Shown here piece after piece: positions 24,400-36,006 of a stretch of DNA of 64,000 nucleotides. The DNA comes from Hirundichthys speculiger (lineage: Eukaryota; Chordata; Actinopteri; Beloniformes; Exocoetidae). The stretch spans positions 434,001 through 498,000 of the forward strand of contig JAGFBZ010000814.1 in assembly GCA_018398805.1 (NCBI GenBank), in the 5' to 3' direction. The position numbers were made by a program, and so were the translations under genes. The notes under the pieces are model-generated. The model saw only the letters and a list, made by a program, of their open reading frames with translations. It was not told the DNA's origin and ran no database searches. Position 1 is the first letter of the stretch. Each line of letters begins with the position of its first letter.

Positions 24400-24860
24400 A
24401 TATGGGCAAAAAGAGTGATAACAGTGTTTCTGATGCTCAGTGAACATTCCTTCATCCTCCCTGTCTGAAGTCTCGAGATTAGTGGGCCTGGGGCAGAGGC
24501 TGTTCATCTGCCAATATGGCACCAGCCTGAATGATGGGCATGTGGCAATGTCACTAATGATCAGACCATAATGATTCGCTGACAGGGGAGGAGAGCAATA
24601 GATTGTCACTGGGGGTTGAGTTAAAGAGGGGTCCTAATGATCTGCCTGCAAACACTGCCAGAGCACCTCCTATATCACTCCATCTCTTTGCTATACTACT
24701 CATCAGTTTCCTCTCCAATGGAGGGAGCCATGGTGTTGTGTCTCAATGCCATCTCACAGTGCACTGTAAACATCTGTCAGCTCTGAATCTATTTTTCATG
24801 CTATTACCTTTTAGGCCTTGGGCTGCTTGATGTAAGCCTGGGGGTACTTGATTTCCACCA
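24400..24860. promoter_or_regulatory. candidate CNE
   Basis: A 460-bp, GC-balanced, repeat-free block unlike the AT-rich DNA on both sides. It includes GTCACTAATGATCAG and CATAATGATTCGC. Short frames on both strands are open across parts of it, but neither translation resembles a known protein, so I treat it as non-coding. Confidence 0.25.
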
Positions 24861-25280
24861 GCATGAGCTTTCGCTGGAGGAAGGATCTAGTTGTAATCAC
24901 GGAACTGCATGGCAGTGTTTTAGCAGCAGGCGTCCTATATACCATCATCCCAAGTGGCTCCACTTCTGTTGCACTCAGCAAAATGAAGAATATCCAGTGA
25001 CCTCTATTTTTGTAAAAATGTTGCCTTACGCACCATCTCTTTTTTTTCCTGTCTTTTTATACTTCTACTGTACATCTAATTGGCATGACAATAAATTTGA
25101 CAACTGTTAATGCAAAGGATATGTTCAGAAAACATATGAAAAGGTGGAAAAGCTACACTTTAGTAGTCTCCTAAAGTGTTTGGTGCTTTGCATTTAAAAA
25201 AAAAAACTGAACATAACATGGAAAAATACTTCTCACAGTGGATATGTCACATGCTACCAAATGTTATTCCGCTGTATAAG

Positions 25281-25357
25281 TACTACCAGTAAAGGTTTGG
25301 ACACACGTACTCATTAAGATTCACGGTATGTGTGTCCAAACCTTTCACTGGCATTGG
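25281..25357. mobile_element. Tc1-type terminal inverted repeat fold-back
   Basis: CCAGTAAAGGTTTGGACACAC at 25286-25306 is matched in inverted orientation by GTGTGTCCAAACCTTTCACTGG at 25330-25351, with a 23-bp spacer. The CCAGT...GTTTGGACACAC motif is the terminal repeat of an abundant fish Tc1-like transposon family. Only the ends remain, so this is a miniature or internally deleted copy. It abuts L2-type repeat sequence on its right. Confidence 0.7.
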
Positions 25358-25424
25358 ACTCATCAGGGAAAATAGTTTATAATCTATATTGCAATAAGGA
25401 GTCATCTGCTTCATCCATGTTACC

Positions 25425-25615
25425 CTCCGGAGAGAATGGTTACTGCCCTGGACAGGCTGTCAAGTCTATCACAGGACTACACAAAGACAAACCCAGCAAA
25501 CATACGAACACAGCTGCATCTGCTCTTAAGGACAATTCAAAATCACCAGTCAACCAGTCATGTATGTTTGTGGACTATGGGATGAAGCTGGAGGGTCTAA
25601 AGTCATTGCTGATAG
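25425..25615 (-). mobile_element. L2-type retroposon fragment
   Basis: Read on the minus strand it holds CTCCAGCTTCATCCCATAG, a weakened TTGAATTGTCC motif, TTTGTCTTTGTGTAG and CCTGTGATAGACT in the order found in fish L2-type tails. It corresponds to the repeat at 48165-48415 in the opposite orientation. Diverged and non-coding. Confidence 0.55.
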
Positions 25616-25834
25616 CTTCTTTCCTTTTTAAAGTCTGGATCCTACATGAAAGTCTGTCTCACTGATATTGGGCGTCATCATCCTCCTTCTACACAGAGCT
25701 CTTTCTCCCCTGGAGAAGTCTGGTGGCATTGTGAGAATCTTGTTTTCTGACTTCTTAAGTGCTTTTCTGTTGTAGTACCATGTAGCCCTAGCTACTGAGG
25801 GACAAACCGGAGCACACAGGGATGGATCACCACC

Positions 25835-26165
25835 TTTCACTCTGGACTACATCACAGATTGGTACTGGGTACCAGTTACTCCTAAATACCATACTTGACA
25901 TGACAGTGGTTCAAGCTGGTGGACACAACATGGTCTGCCGGTGACAGGAAGAGACTGGAAGAAGGTCGGTTCTGTACTGGGAAGCCTCATTGACTCAGGG
26001 CAGTTGATGGGAAAGAAGATGTTAGTGAAGTTAGCTTCCTTGATGGACAATGAGTTTCATGCCTTGCAGGATGTTCTTATGCCACTGAGCAGCTCCTTCT
26101 GTTACAGACTCCATCACCCCAATTGTGTGAAGGAAAGATGCCCCAGTATCATAAAGGACAGCATT
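25835..26165 (+). pseudogene. non-LTR retrotransposon 3'-ORF remnant
   Basis: The + strand frame from 25941 reads as a decayed C-terminal region of a non-LTR retrotransposon polyprotein. The block PLSSSFCYRLHHPNCVKERC resembles the conserved LGSSFSNRLHHPNCVKKRY tail of fish LINE ORFs, recalled from memory. The first part lies in another frame and contains a stop. No reverse-transcriptase catalytic region is present. Confidence 0.5.
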
Positions 26166-27418
26166 TATATGTCGCGTGTTCATGCACACAGCCAGGGGCT
26201 GGGTGTGCGTTTCTGCTAACTGTGGGAAGGATGCAAAACTCTTAAAGTTGGCTGGTATAGTCTGTAGATAAAATCAGTAGTAATATACCAATGTATCCGT
26301 AGTGATACTTTTGTTTACTAGTCTTATCAGGGAAACTTGTTTACCTTCTAATTCAAATAGTTTTTTTTTCTCCATGTAAACCCATATGCATATATAATCT
26401 ATAATACATTTTCAAAATCTTGAAAAAAACCTTGTTATTATTCTAACTTACCTCCATAATCACACAGTCCTGATTATTTTTAAAAGACATCAACAGGGCA
26501 TTCAGAGGAAGAGACTTCAATGTCTATCCAACTCAGTGGCTTTAAGACACAGCAACATTTTCAAGGAGCAACAGTACTCGAGAACACTTTCACCCCATTT
26601 GTGCATCTAATTATGGTTGGCCTTGATTCAACACTCAATATAATTTTATCTTATTTAATGAAAAAAAAATGAAAGGTGGAAAAAAGAGGTAAGTACTTTT
26701 GCAATTTAAGAGAGTGTTAATGAGTGGCTACTAACCCTTCACAGTTATCTATCATCCAGTAATGGAGGCAAAGATCCATTTTCCAATCTGCTTCATTAAA
26801 AACTTTCTATTAAATCTAACTATGACACCACACGCTGCTGAAATTAATAGAGTTTCCAAATATCTGATTTGTCCTAATGGTGCTAAATTCCTACTTAAAC
26901 ATTTTAACCGCAACGATTTTACATAGATATTTAGGAAGACAGAGGTTCTTAAAAGCATGTGTGTATAATAAAATTCAGCAATAAATGTATCACAGTTCTT
27001 GTATTTTACAAGAGAAGCCTCAAAATGTGTGATTGTCTTGTGATGTGAAGAGAACAATAATGTATAGTACAATTGAGAGTTATTTAGTTAACATGATGGC
27101 CTAGTGAAGACAATATTCTCACTAAATAATACAAAACTTTAGTTACAGATCAGAGGACTATTGTATCATGGCTGGGAGTATTTACTTTATGTTTGTGCAT
27201 CTGAACACAGTTAATCCACATAAACGTTTCTGATTGTTCAACGTTCCCATTTCCATTAATGTTCTTCAAATGGTCGCCGGTATGACAAAGGCAGGGACAT
27301 ATCTCCAAACCAGATGTTTGCTGTTGCTGTGTCAATCCAATACCCCTAAACCCGCCCTGGAAAATATGGAAAAGTGCAGAAGGGCAAATGGTGAAGTCAC
27401 ATATTCCTCTCCCCCCTC

Positions 27419-27603
27419 TTTTTTTTTTTTTTTTTTTTTGTCATAAATCATGCTTGGCAACACAGAATAAGCTACTTCTAGAGACATAGCTACTGGCACT
27501 TTACCCATTGCCATTCATCACCTCAGAGGAACTACAAAACACAAAAAAAAGGAAAAAAAAAAAAAAAAAAAGGAAAAAAATTAGAAAAGAAAGAAAAGAA
27601 AAA
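27419..27603. repeat. poly-T and poly-A tracts flanking 100 bp
   Basis: T21 at 27419-27439 and an interrupted A-rich tract at 27540-27603 bracket about 100 bp of unique sequence in inverted relation. They could pair as an A/T fold-back, but no transposon ends are visible. Confidence 0.7.
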
Positions 27604-27639
27604 TCACTATAAGCTATGTAACCTCTGGACCAACAGCAC

Positions 27640-27880
27640 CAACATTTGCAAAAGTGCATTCCTCTCCCGGAGACGAGACAGTGTTTGCCATCTGAGCGAT
27701 CATTCCCTTTTATTGCCTTTGTGGCCTTTTGGAGAATTTCACAAAACTAATTGCTCTTCATTCACTCAGAAGAATGGATATGATATAAAGAGGCATTTAA
27801 AACACCCAAAAATGAGTTTCCCCTCAGGGAGCAATTTTACCACAGCCCAACGTCTGCATGAGAGTTGATTGCAAAGTACC
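27640..27880. promoter_or_regulatory. candidate CNE
   Basis: Repeat-free DNA with GAGCGATCATTCCC, CCTTTTATTGCC and ACTAATTGCTC, immediately right of the A-rich tract. Enhancer-like texture only. Confidence 0.25.
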
Positions 27881-29297
27881 AGAAAATAGTTAAACTGTGG
27901 CAGAATATGTTTACTTTTGATATTTAGTTTTATCTCTTACTTATTCATTCTCTTCCCTGTATATTCAAATTCTATTGCATCTGTTAGTTTTTAAAAAGTC
28001 CTGCCACAGTTGGTATTCTGGTTGACTTCTGATAAAACCCAGATATTACATTTGAAGACACTTTATGAACTTTCATTCTTATGCATGGGTATGCACTGTG
28101 TAATGCAGGATATACCAGCATGGGAGAGACACATGCAGGGAATGATGTGCCAGACTCTATAACCTTTACCCTGCACTTTAAAATGACTGCTGTTTTTCAT
28201 TTCCCTCGAAGAGATCTGACGGGCATGGCAGTAATGGGGCTGATGAGAGCCAGAATAAACAGACGGTGGGAGACAAGACAGAGAAGAAGATGAATGTGTC
28301 TGAAAGGTAGGATTCCTGGCTGTTCTGAATTTAGAGAAAACCTGGATTTAATTTTTGGAATATGTGTGTTTGGATAAAGGGAACAAAAAAAAAAACAAAA
28401 ACAAAAAAAAGCAATCAATGTTTGTCCAGAAAAAGCACATTTATGTGCTTTAATGCATTCTGACCAGCGGCGTTGGACATGAACCGACGCTACAGCCAAA
28501 CTCACCACCTCTTTCATTGTGTTGCTCTTTTAATGTTCATTACATTAAATCTTTCTTATCAGACTTAACATGAGCTCGTGACACCTGTGATTAATATGAA
28601 TATAGAGGATGAAGGCACATTCAAGTGTGTTGTATTTCACTTTACTTTGAACTGTGTTAGAATAACTTTTTTTTGTCATGTCTGTGCAGATTAATTGATT
28701 ATTCCAAATTTACAGTTCCGTCAGCTCAACTTTATTTTTTGTACTTTTTTTTATTAAACAAAAACAAAGCACTCCATCTCTCCTCCACAACCCATGACCA
28801 AAGTGTGCTTGTGATCCCCATCCAGACCCACAGCAGACAGGGGCTACACTGCACACCGCAGCAGACACATGAAGTCCATTATTTATTTGGAAGTGTTTTG
28901 CTGGAGCTCAATATCATAAATTACCCTCCCTATCAATCTAGCCCTGAGCTTAGCCAGCTAGATTGGACTTCCAATTTATTTATTACCTACAGCATTTATT
29001 CAAAATATTTACGTCTGTAAACATTAGCGAAATGTGTGTGTCTGTGGATCCCTTATTTAGTTGACGTCTAAGTCCAACATGAAGCAAAAGAGGCCATCCC
29101 TAAAAGAATCAAAGCTACTCTATCATTTAACGCTAGTTTTTTTTTTTTCTCCCCCAACACTTTAGAGGAAGCTAATGAATGACAGACCCTATATAGTATG
29201 ATTTCATGACAATAATACCTGAAAGTTTTGTTTAAAAACTAATCCATCAAATCCTACTGTATCCATCGATATCACTGCATCTGTACTCTACTCTTCA

Positions 29298-29335
29298 CCC
29301 CCCCCCCCCCCCACACACACACACACACACACACA
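29298..29335 (+). repeat. C15-(CA)n compound microsatellite
   Basis: Fifteen C followed by a run of about twelve CA repeats. Confidence 0.95.
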
Positions 29336-29609
29336 AAACTCAACAAACAGCACGTGCAAATAAATTTGTCCTCAACTGCAGCTCCAACTTATGTGTAAGC
29401 TAAACACTTTGGAGATAGCTCATAGGAGGATGACATAGTTACAGCCATAGTTACAGATCCAGAAATGAATAAAAACTGGTATATTAAAAAAAAAAAAACG
29501 AATGAAGAGGCACGTTAAGTCAACGCGAAGGCTGGAGAACAGAATTGATATTGAAACCAATAAAGTTAATCTGAGGTATTTACATTATTCATTTATTTAG
29601 TAACACTTT

Positions 29610-31100
29610 GGGCCTGATTTACTAAGATCCTAAATAAAGAGTACTAAACTTGACGTGTGCACCCGAAAAAAGTTTGCGCGTGCTGTTGCGTGTTTTGCGG
29701 GGTGATCAACTAAGAATGCTCGCGCAAATGATAACGGGTGCAAACACACAGTATTTAAATGAGGTGTTGCGTGTCTTACAGTTGCGCCATGGAGAGTCTG
29801 GATGGAAAGCAAATAGGATAGACGCAAGCGCAAAATGAAATTTGACGAGTGGAGTTAGAGATATTAGTGGATTGTGATTGAGGCAAATATAACACATTCA
29901 TGAACTACAGCAAAGAAATTTAAACATTACCAAAGAAACGCAATATGGGAGAAAACTGCGATCGAATAAATGCAGTTGGTAAGACAAAAAGAACGGCAGA
30001 TGAGGTTAAAGAAGGTGGCAAGATATAAGGCAAAGAAACTAAAGAAAAAAGTGGCCTTTAATAAAATAAAATAAAAAGCCTTGCCACAGGACCGCGGAGC
30101 CGTGTCAATTGCTGGAGATTTGCGTAAAATCTGCGCGCAAGCTGTGGATCAATGAGTGGAGCTGTGGCTGGAGCCGACTCGTCCTCACACACTACTCATT
30201 AGTAAAAAAAGTATATGTTTTTTCATAAAATCCATCCATCCATCCCATGGTGGAAGCCATCTGGACCTCTGAAGCTGCTGCCCCATCCATTAGCTTCGGA
30301 TAAGCGGAAGCTAATGGATGGATGGATGGACCCGAAGGATCGGGTTCGCTGGGGCAAAACAGCTTTTTTTCAGCAGAGAGATCCAGACCTCCCTCCCCCC
30401 GGCCGCTTCCACCAGCTCCTTGGGAGAATCCCGAGGAGTTTTTCATAAAATGATGTGGAAATAACCCATTTTATTACAACTGAAATTGTGCTTGGGAGGG
30501 AGTATTTTCACCGGACATTTTGACCGGAGAGATTATAAAATCCCGGACCCCGCATATTTTTACCAGACGAAGTCCGGCAATTACCAGACAACGGAAACCC
30601 TGGTGCCTCCTGTGGCAACCTTTTGCTGAATAATACTCGATTTAACATTCAAATAAAATATTTCTCCTTTTGCATGTGCAAAACAAATTTACACGAGTCC
30701 GAAAGACTCTCTATCTGCGTATTCTTTGATTTTGGCCACAATAACAGCAGCCATCGGTGCGTAATTGCTGGACAGAATAGCACCTGCCTTTCGAACGTAC
30801 TAAATACAGACGCAATCACAATCCCCGCAATTACTTCAGGGTTGGTAAATCTCATTGCGCGTGGTAAATGAACCTATTTGCATTTTCCCCTCCCAGTATT
30901 TTGCGCTTTCTGGCGGGTACGCCCCATGTTGATTATTCATCAGAGCAAAAGTACTAAATGAACAGCGTGTGCTATTTTCCTCATTTGAGAGGCGCAGTCC
31001 TCTTTGCACGCTGTTAGTAAATCAGCTTGCACATTGGTTTGCGGGTGATGTCAAGTTTGCACACGTTTTTACGCACGCAAACCTTTAGTAAATCAGGCCC
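29610..31100. mobile_element. 1.49-kb non-autonomous DNA transposon
   Basis: The ends are a perfect 16-bp inverted repeat, GGGCCTGATTTACTAA at 29610-29625 and its complement at 31085-31100. Subterminal GC-rich motifs (GTTTGCGCGTG, CGCAAATG, TTTGCACACG, ACGCACGCAAAC) also occur at both ends. TTT flanks both termini, compatible with a 3-bp target duplication but weak in T-rich DNA. No transposase frame is seen, so it would have depended on a related element. It is interrupted by an RTE-like insertion at 30232-30438. Confidence 0.8.
30232..30438 (-). mobile_element. RTE-like LINE 3' tail nested in DNA transposon
   Basis: A 207-bp insert bounded by a perfect 13-bp target-site duplication, TTTTTCATAAAAT at 30219-30231 and 30439-30451. 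On the minus strand it reads GGAGCTGGTGGAAGCGGCCGG, then GAGGGAGGTCTGG, and ends with ATGGATGG repeats. This resembles the 3' end of fish RTE (Rex3-like) elements. The internal (ATGG)n and CTTCGGATAAGCGGAAG pieces form a fold-back. The insertion is younger than its host transposon. Confidence 0.75.
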
Positions 31101-31116
31101 TTTGTGTCTAAAAACC

Positions 31117-31140
31117 AAAAAAAAAAAAAAAAAAAAAAAA
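31117..31140 (+). repeat. poly-A tract
   Basis: Twenty-four A residues starting 17 bp after the right end of the DNA transposon. Confidence 0.9.
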
Positions 31141-33580
31141 TCAAGGCAGTTTTCATTTAACTACATTATATTTAGGATATTTATCTGTCTCAATTTGTTG
31201 GTGTGTAATATTTATTTGTTAACAGGAATGTGTGTATGTTTGTGTATTCATATGGGAATGTGTGTGTATGGTATATGTGCAAGAACAGACATGTTGCTTT
31301 GTACACGAGTGATGATTTCATGCCCTTCTCCTATAATTATATTTTCAATTCAGTAAGTTGTGTGAAGTTTAGTTTAGTTTAGTAAGTTTAACCACCTGTT
31401 CATGGTTCATGGCAACTTGTTTAGTTTGTGTTTAGTTTCAAACATAACCCTTTACTCTTAAGGAAAAAAAAAGTCAGTCATGTTTGCAGCATTTTTCTCA
31501 CGAGTATGCAGTATTTATGAGTAATTTAATGAATGCATGTATAATATCATAATAAAATAGCTGAAAATCACTGTTCGTTATGATATTGATACCATATATT
31601 CTTTAAGGTCTGTGGTACCTGGAATTCCAGGCTCATTTGTTGGTTGTTGACCTTGGAACTGATAGTCCCTGCATGTACCATACCCCCACTCTAACCCCTG
31701 AAGGGGCACATGAATTGGCTGCCATAAAGTCATACTTCCCTGCATCGCAACACGTCCACCAGCCCCAGGAAGTAACAACAAAAATGGTAATTCACTGAAG
31801 GTAAGTGTTGTATTAGTGCTGCTGGTTTTGGACCAGAAAAGTTCTTGTTTTTTCTTCTGTTCACTGACAGAAGTTAATTATACTGAGAGCCTAAATGCAG
31901 GCGATAGTTCATATAAATCAGGAGCAGAATGGAGAGCCATCTCATCAAATATTGATGTGGAGCCGATGTCCACAATGAATTTAAATGGATTTTTTTGTTT
32001 GTTTTTTTTTTCCTTTGTTTGTTTGTTTGATATCTATTATTGTTTATTTTTGTAAGTTTCATGCATTTTAGTACACATGCTTATTATCAAAAATGATTTA
32101 CTGAAAAAAAGAAAAATGCATCATATTCAGGTTTATTTCTTCTCATCAAGTAATTCACTGAGATCTTGTAGAGGCAAACAAAATAAACAAAGAAATAAAG
32201 AAATTAATTTAGAAAATCCAGTTACAGTACTTGACCTTAGAGAGGACTTCCACTTTACTTTGTATTCAAATTTTGAAATATAGATGGAGTTGGGATGAAA
32301 AATGCCTTTAGATTGGTTTCTGTAGAGCAACATGAAAATTTACAGTTTGCATTAATATTAATGCATCATTATCAGCTGTCTGATTTCATAAATAAGTACG
32401 GAAGTGTCAGGTGCAGGCGTAGATCACTTGGATAGGGCAGACTTTGCAAAACCACACTTAAAAGAGCTTTGCAAATTTAATTGGGAAAATTGCAAATCAG
32501 GTATTCAGCCGTATAACTCATTGTCACATTTAATCAATAAACTTTGTAAATCAACTCATTTAATTTATAAATGATCTTATATAGATCAGGTGGCCAATTA
32601 AACAATTAGCGTATATTTAGCTATTAATTAATTCAACTATTAATCAAACCGTCACAGATCAAATTTAAGCCAGCGACTTTGAGAGCAGACGTGCAGGCTG
32701 GTGTTGGAGCCTTACATCATGCCTGGGGAGTGCAGATTGTGACACCGTAAGATTTACTGTACAAAAAAAATCAATGCAATTAGGAGAGAGGCTGGAAGCT
32801 GTGGTCTTTAGGAAATTTTTGACACACACATTTAGACACACACACATATTCCTATTTATCGTTTTCCTTTTTTTTTATGCTGGACACACTAAAGCTAGAG
32901 TTTACTGCAGAAATACTGATTATGCACAAGCCCATCTACAAAATATCTGAAGCTTTGCAGGCATAACATTTTTAAACATCAATATGTTCTGATGAAATAA
33001 ATTGTGACATCTTGGTATAATTACTGCAAACAAATGAGGTAGCAGTCCAGATGATTGGTTGCCCCTGTCTCACACCACCTTGGCTGATGTTAGTGTTTAT
33101 CAAAATGAAATCAACATTCTCCATGAAGCCCTTTTAGTTTTGTTCTGCTCCAAGGATCGCATGTTGCCATTTCACTCAGTTCACTATTTGCCATTAAGAC
33201 AAAGAATCTCATCTGTCTGTGTTTGCAGAAATGTAGCTTCATTAGGAAAAGGAAGTCTGTGTTTTTAAAAGCATTTTGATGGATTTTATATTAATCAAAG
33301 AATAAGTCAACCCTGCCTTCTAAGAGTCTGTCTCCTGTTTATTAGGATGCATAACGCTTTAGTGATAAACACAGTTTAAAATATGGGCAGTGCAAAAAAA
33401 TTAACATGAAAGTCAACAATATTAAAGCAAATGAATTAAAGCTGCATAATTAGAATTTTTTATTTCCTTTTATAAAATATTTTCTGTAATATTAACTTCA
33501 ATACTGCCATTAAAATACAGTCCCAAGGAAGGTTATGAAATTGTCACACAAACTTAATCTATTGATTTATATCCAGAGAC
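31141..33580. other. gene-free interval
   Basis: AT-rich intergenic sequence with AGTTT-type short repeats near 31366-31385 and T-rich runs. No gene, RNA or element recognised. Confidence 0.6.
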
Positions 33581-33583
33581 ATT

Positions 33584-33618
33584 TCTCTCTCTCTCTCTCT
33601 CCCTCTCCCTCTCTCTCC
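33584..33618 (+). repeat. (CT)n microsatellite
   Basis: CT dinucleotide run with CCCTCT interruptions. Confidence 0.9.
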
Positions 33619-33726
33619 TTTAAATCACATAAAATGGACATGGAAAAACCAAATAGAGGAAAAAGGTCTTAAGACATCTTACTGCTAAAAAAACAAGAAA
33701 AAATTACACTGGCAAGTTGTTGTATT

Positions 33727-33853
33727 CTGCAATAGACTGGCGACCTGTCCAGGTGTACCTCTGTCTTTCACCCGAAGTGAGCTGGGATAGACTCCAGCAG
33801 ATCCCCATGACCCTGCAGAGGATTAAACGGGCATAGATATGGATGGATGGATG
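33727..33853 (+). mobile_element. 5'-truncated L2-type LINE/SINE tail with TSD
   Basis: A 127-bp insert with a perfect 13-bp target-site duplication, AAGTTGTTGTATT at 33714-33726 and 33854-33866. It starts in the conserved ATAGACTGGCGACCTGTCC motif and runs through CTCCAGCAGATCC and GACCCTGCAGAGGATTAA to a (GGAT)n tail on the + strand. It is the 3' tail of a fish non-LTR element inserted by target-primed reverse transcription. Confidence 0.85.
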
Positions 33854-34833
33854 AAGTTGTTGTATTTAGAGGTTGGTGGAGGATTGTAAAGTTGTAAAGC
33901 TGGATATCAGGATTCGACTTCCACCCAGTACTAGTTAAAGTTATTTTAGATTTAGATGTCCATGTTTGTTTCGGTTTAGGCATTAAAAACTATGTGATTA
34001 TTGTTATGAATATATAGTTTGAGTTTACGTTAATGCAATGTGATGACCAAATGTGTAAAAGGCTCATTGATGAACTGCCCAAAATGTTGCAGTCTCACAA
34101 AAAAAAGTGCTAAAAGAAAAGAGGCTACCTGCGTACCATGAAATGGTGCTATTCATATCAGCCAGGTGGCAGTAATGCAGATGCATCAGGGGCTTTTTAC
34201 ATCATGACCACTTATGGTAAATAAAGCAACAAGCTAAAACAAGCGATACAGATCATTAATTTGACATAATTTTCTACCTTTAAACAACCAATGGTGTAGT
34301 GCTGCGATGTTGCAGAGTGTAAATCACATAGCTCCAACGCAAAGATGCTACACATCTATCCATTCATGGTTGACGTGGGTAGAGTGGCCGAACGATCTCT
34401 GCGCTGAGAAGATGGAAGCCACTGATTCAGAGTGAAGGGGAAGGACGGGACAGGGAAGAATCTCGATGTGCTGAAACTCACACAAAGTTCCAGGCTGTGT
34501 TCCTGTAATTTCAACACGGAAAAGATCAGCACTGACAGGCTATACAAGTGGTGAAATAATCAGAGGAGGCCACTAACACGGAGAAACGACTGGAGAGGCA
34601 TAGATCTGCAAAGCCCTGGATGAGGTCCCTTCAGCTCGATGCAGAGGTACTTGGGTAGCCTCTATTATGCAATCACTACATTTTTCTCTCTAAATCTGTA
34701 GACACAGCTTCTATATCTTGTCGTGAAGTGATGATGCATATATTTAACAAAAATACATGGTTAAGTTAGAAATATATATATGTGTTTGGATATCTTTTTT
34801 TCCTGATATTTTCCTTTTCCTGACTGCATATAT

Positions 34834-34913
34834 CCATCCATCCATCCATCTATCCATCCATTATCTATACCCGCTTAATCCTCTGCAGGGTCACATGGAT
34901 CTGCTGGAGCCTA
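34834..34913 (-). mobile_element. second L2-type tail, opposite orientation, with TSD
   Basis: An 80-bp insert with a perfect 11-bp target-site duplication, ACTGCATATAT at 34823-34833 and 34914-34924. On the minus strand it reads CTCCAGCAGATCC, CCCTGCAGAGGATTAAG, CGGGTATAGAT and an ATGGATGG tail. It shares subfamily-specific bases with the copy at 33727-33853 but is truncated further. Confidence 0.85.
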
Positions 34914-35093
34914 ACTGCATATATTAACACCCCGAGAATGCAGAAAATCCTAACACCACACAAGGGTTAAGTTACATAAAACAACAACTTACCAATATGT
35001 TCCATAAATTGAGGCAATGCTTCTTTTTTTGTTTTCTAGACAAACCTTTTACTATAAAAACTTTCCTGTGTTCTATTTAAAGTATATTGTAAT

Positions 35094-36006
35094 TAGCGCT
35101 GTCAATTTCTCAAAATAATTAATCAGATTAATCGCATGACTGTCAATAATTAATCATGATTAATCGCAAATTAATCGGATATTTTTATCTGTTCTAAATC
35201 TACCTTATACAGATCTTTTTCAAGTTGTATTACACTTATTAATACGAGTCCTGACTAGAACCAGGAAATATGACCATATTAGTCCAGTCCTGAGGTCTCT
35301 GGCTTCCTGTCACTCAGGGAATAGACTTTAAAACAGCTCTACTTGTGTTCAAGTCTCTTCATGGCCCCAAAGTACATCTCTGACATGTTAGATCCATATG
35401 AACCAACCTGGACTCTGAGAACCTCAGGTAGTGGTCTCCTGCTGGTGTCCAGAGTCAGGACTAAACAAGGTGAAGCTGCATTTCAGTTTTATGCTCCTAA
35501 AATCTGGACCAGTCTTCCAGAAGATGTGAGACAGACTTGAACTCTGACAATGTTCAGATCCAGGCTGAAAACAGCCTGGACAAATGATACTTGAGAGTGG
35601 TCAGACTCCGGTGGTAACTAAATTCACATCGACAGTAAACACAAACAACATTTATCTTGTGGAGTTAGCCATCAGGCAAGGTTTTGAAGCTGAACTTACC
35701 ATTCAAAATAGAATCTTTTGTATCCATTTTATCCCAACTACTGCTAACGGAGGTTTATTTACGTCTGTCTGTCTGCGGCATGGACGTCGACCTCAGTGCA
35801 TGGCTTCCTGTTTTGACAAACGGAGGACTACAGGACTACAACTACGGCGGGGCCCGAGGGTCATGAAGCCTGAAGGCAACACGTACTCTCCTCTCTACTA
35901 TTGTACATCAACGGCCGGCCCGCGTTAATCACGCGTTAATAAAATTAGTTGCGTTAAAATTATTTTGCGTTAATCACGCGTTAACGCGTTAACTTTGACA
36001 GCCCTA
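35094..36006. mobile_element. hAT-type non-autonomous transposon (913 bp)
   Basis: The ends are inverted: TAGCGCTGTCAA at 35094-35105 and TTGACAGCCCTA at 35995-36006, one mismatch over 12 bp. A perfect 8-bp target-site duplication, ATTGTAAT, flanks it at 35086-35093 and 36007-36014. The 8-bp duplication and TAGNG...CNCTA ends are the hAT superfamily signature. Subterminal regions are dense in TTAATCGC and TTAACGCG motifs. There is no transposase frame. A LINE reverse-transcriptase fragment occupies the middle. Confidence 0.9.
35225..35600 (+). pseudogene. L2/CR1-like reverse-transcriptase C-terminal fragment
   Basis: The + strand frame at 35343-35540 encodes PKYISDMLDPYEP, followed by LRTSGSGLLLVSRVRTKQG and EAAFQFYAPKIWTSLPEDVR. 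This is the recognisable region just after the reverse-transcriptase domain of fish L2/CR1-like non-LTR elements. The preceding RSLASCHSGNRL-like segment lies in another frame, so there is at least one frameshift, plus stops. The catalytic domain is absent. It lies inside the hAT-type element, so it either inserted into it or was carried by it. Confidence 0.8.

Larger units (their letters stand above)
19111..25280. other. gene-free interval
   Basis: No recognisable gene. Contains a GT-rich run at 19890-19928, enhancer-like DNA at 20690-20950 and 24400-24860, an A14 run near 22605 and otherwise unremarkable AT-rich sequence. None of the short open frames resembles a protein I know. Confidence 0.6.
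26221..29600. other. gene-free interval
   Basis: No gene recognised. Contains poly-T at 27419-27439, an A-rich tract at 27540-27603, a candidate CNE at 27640-27880, an A-rich run at 28385-28410 and a C15(CA)n array at 29298-29335. Confidence 0.6.

Noticed and set aside
29650..30871. Several open frames as possible genes
   Set aside because: All lie inside the 1.49-kb DNA transposon and its nested LINE tail, and none resembles a transposase or host protein.
35343..35540. Open frame with clear protein similarity as a host gene
   Set aside because: The translation is the region after reverse transcriptase of a fish LINE, frameshifted, truncated and inside a hAT-type element.
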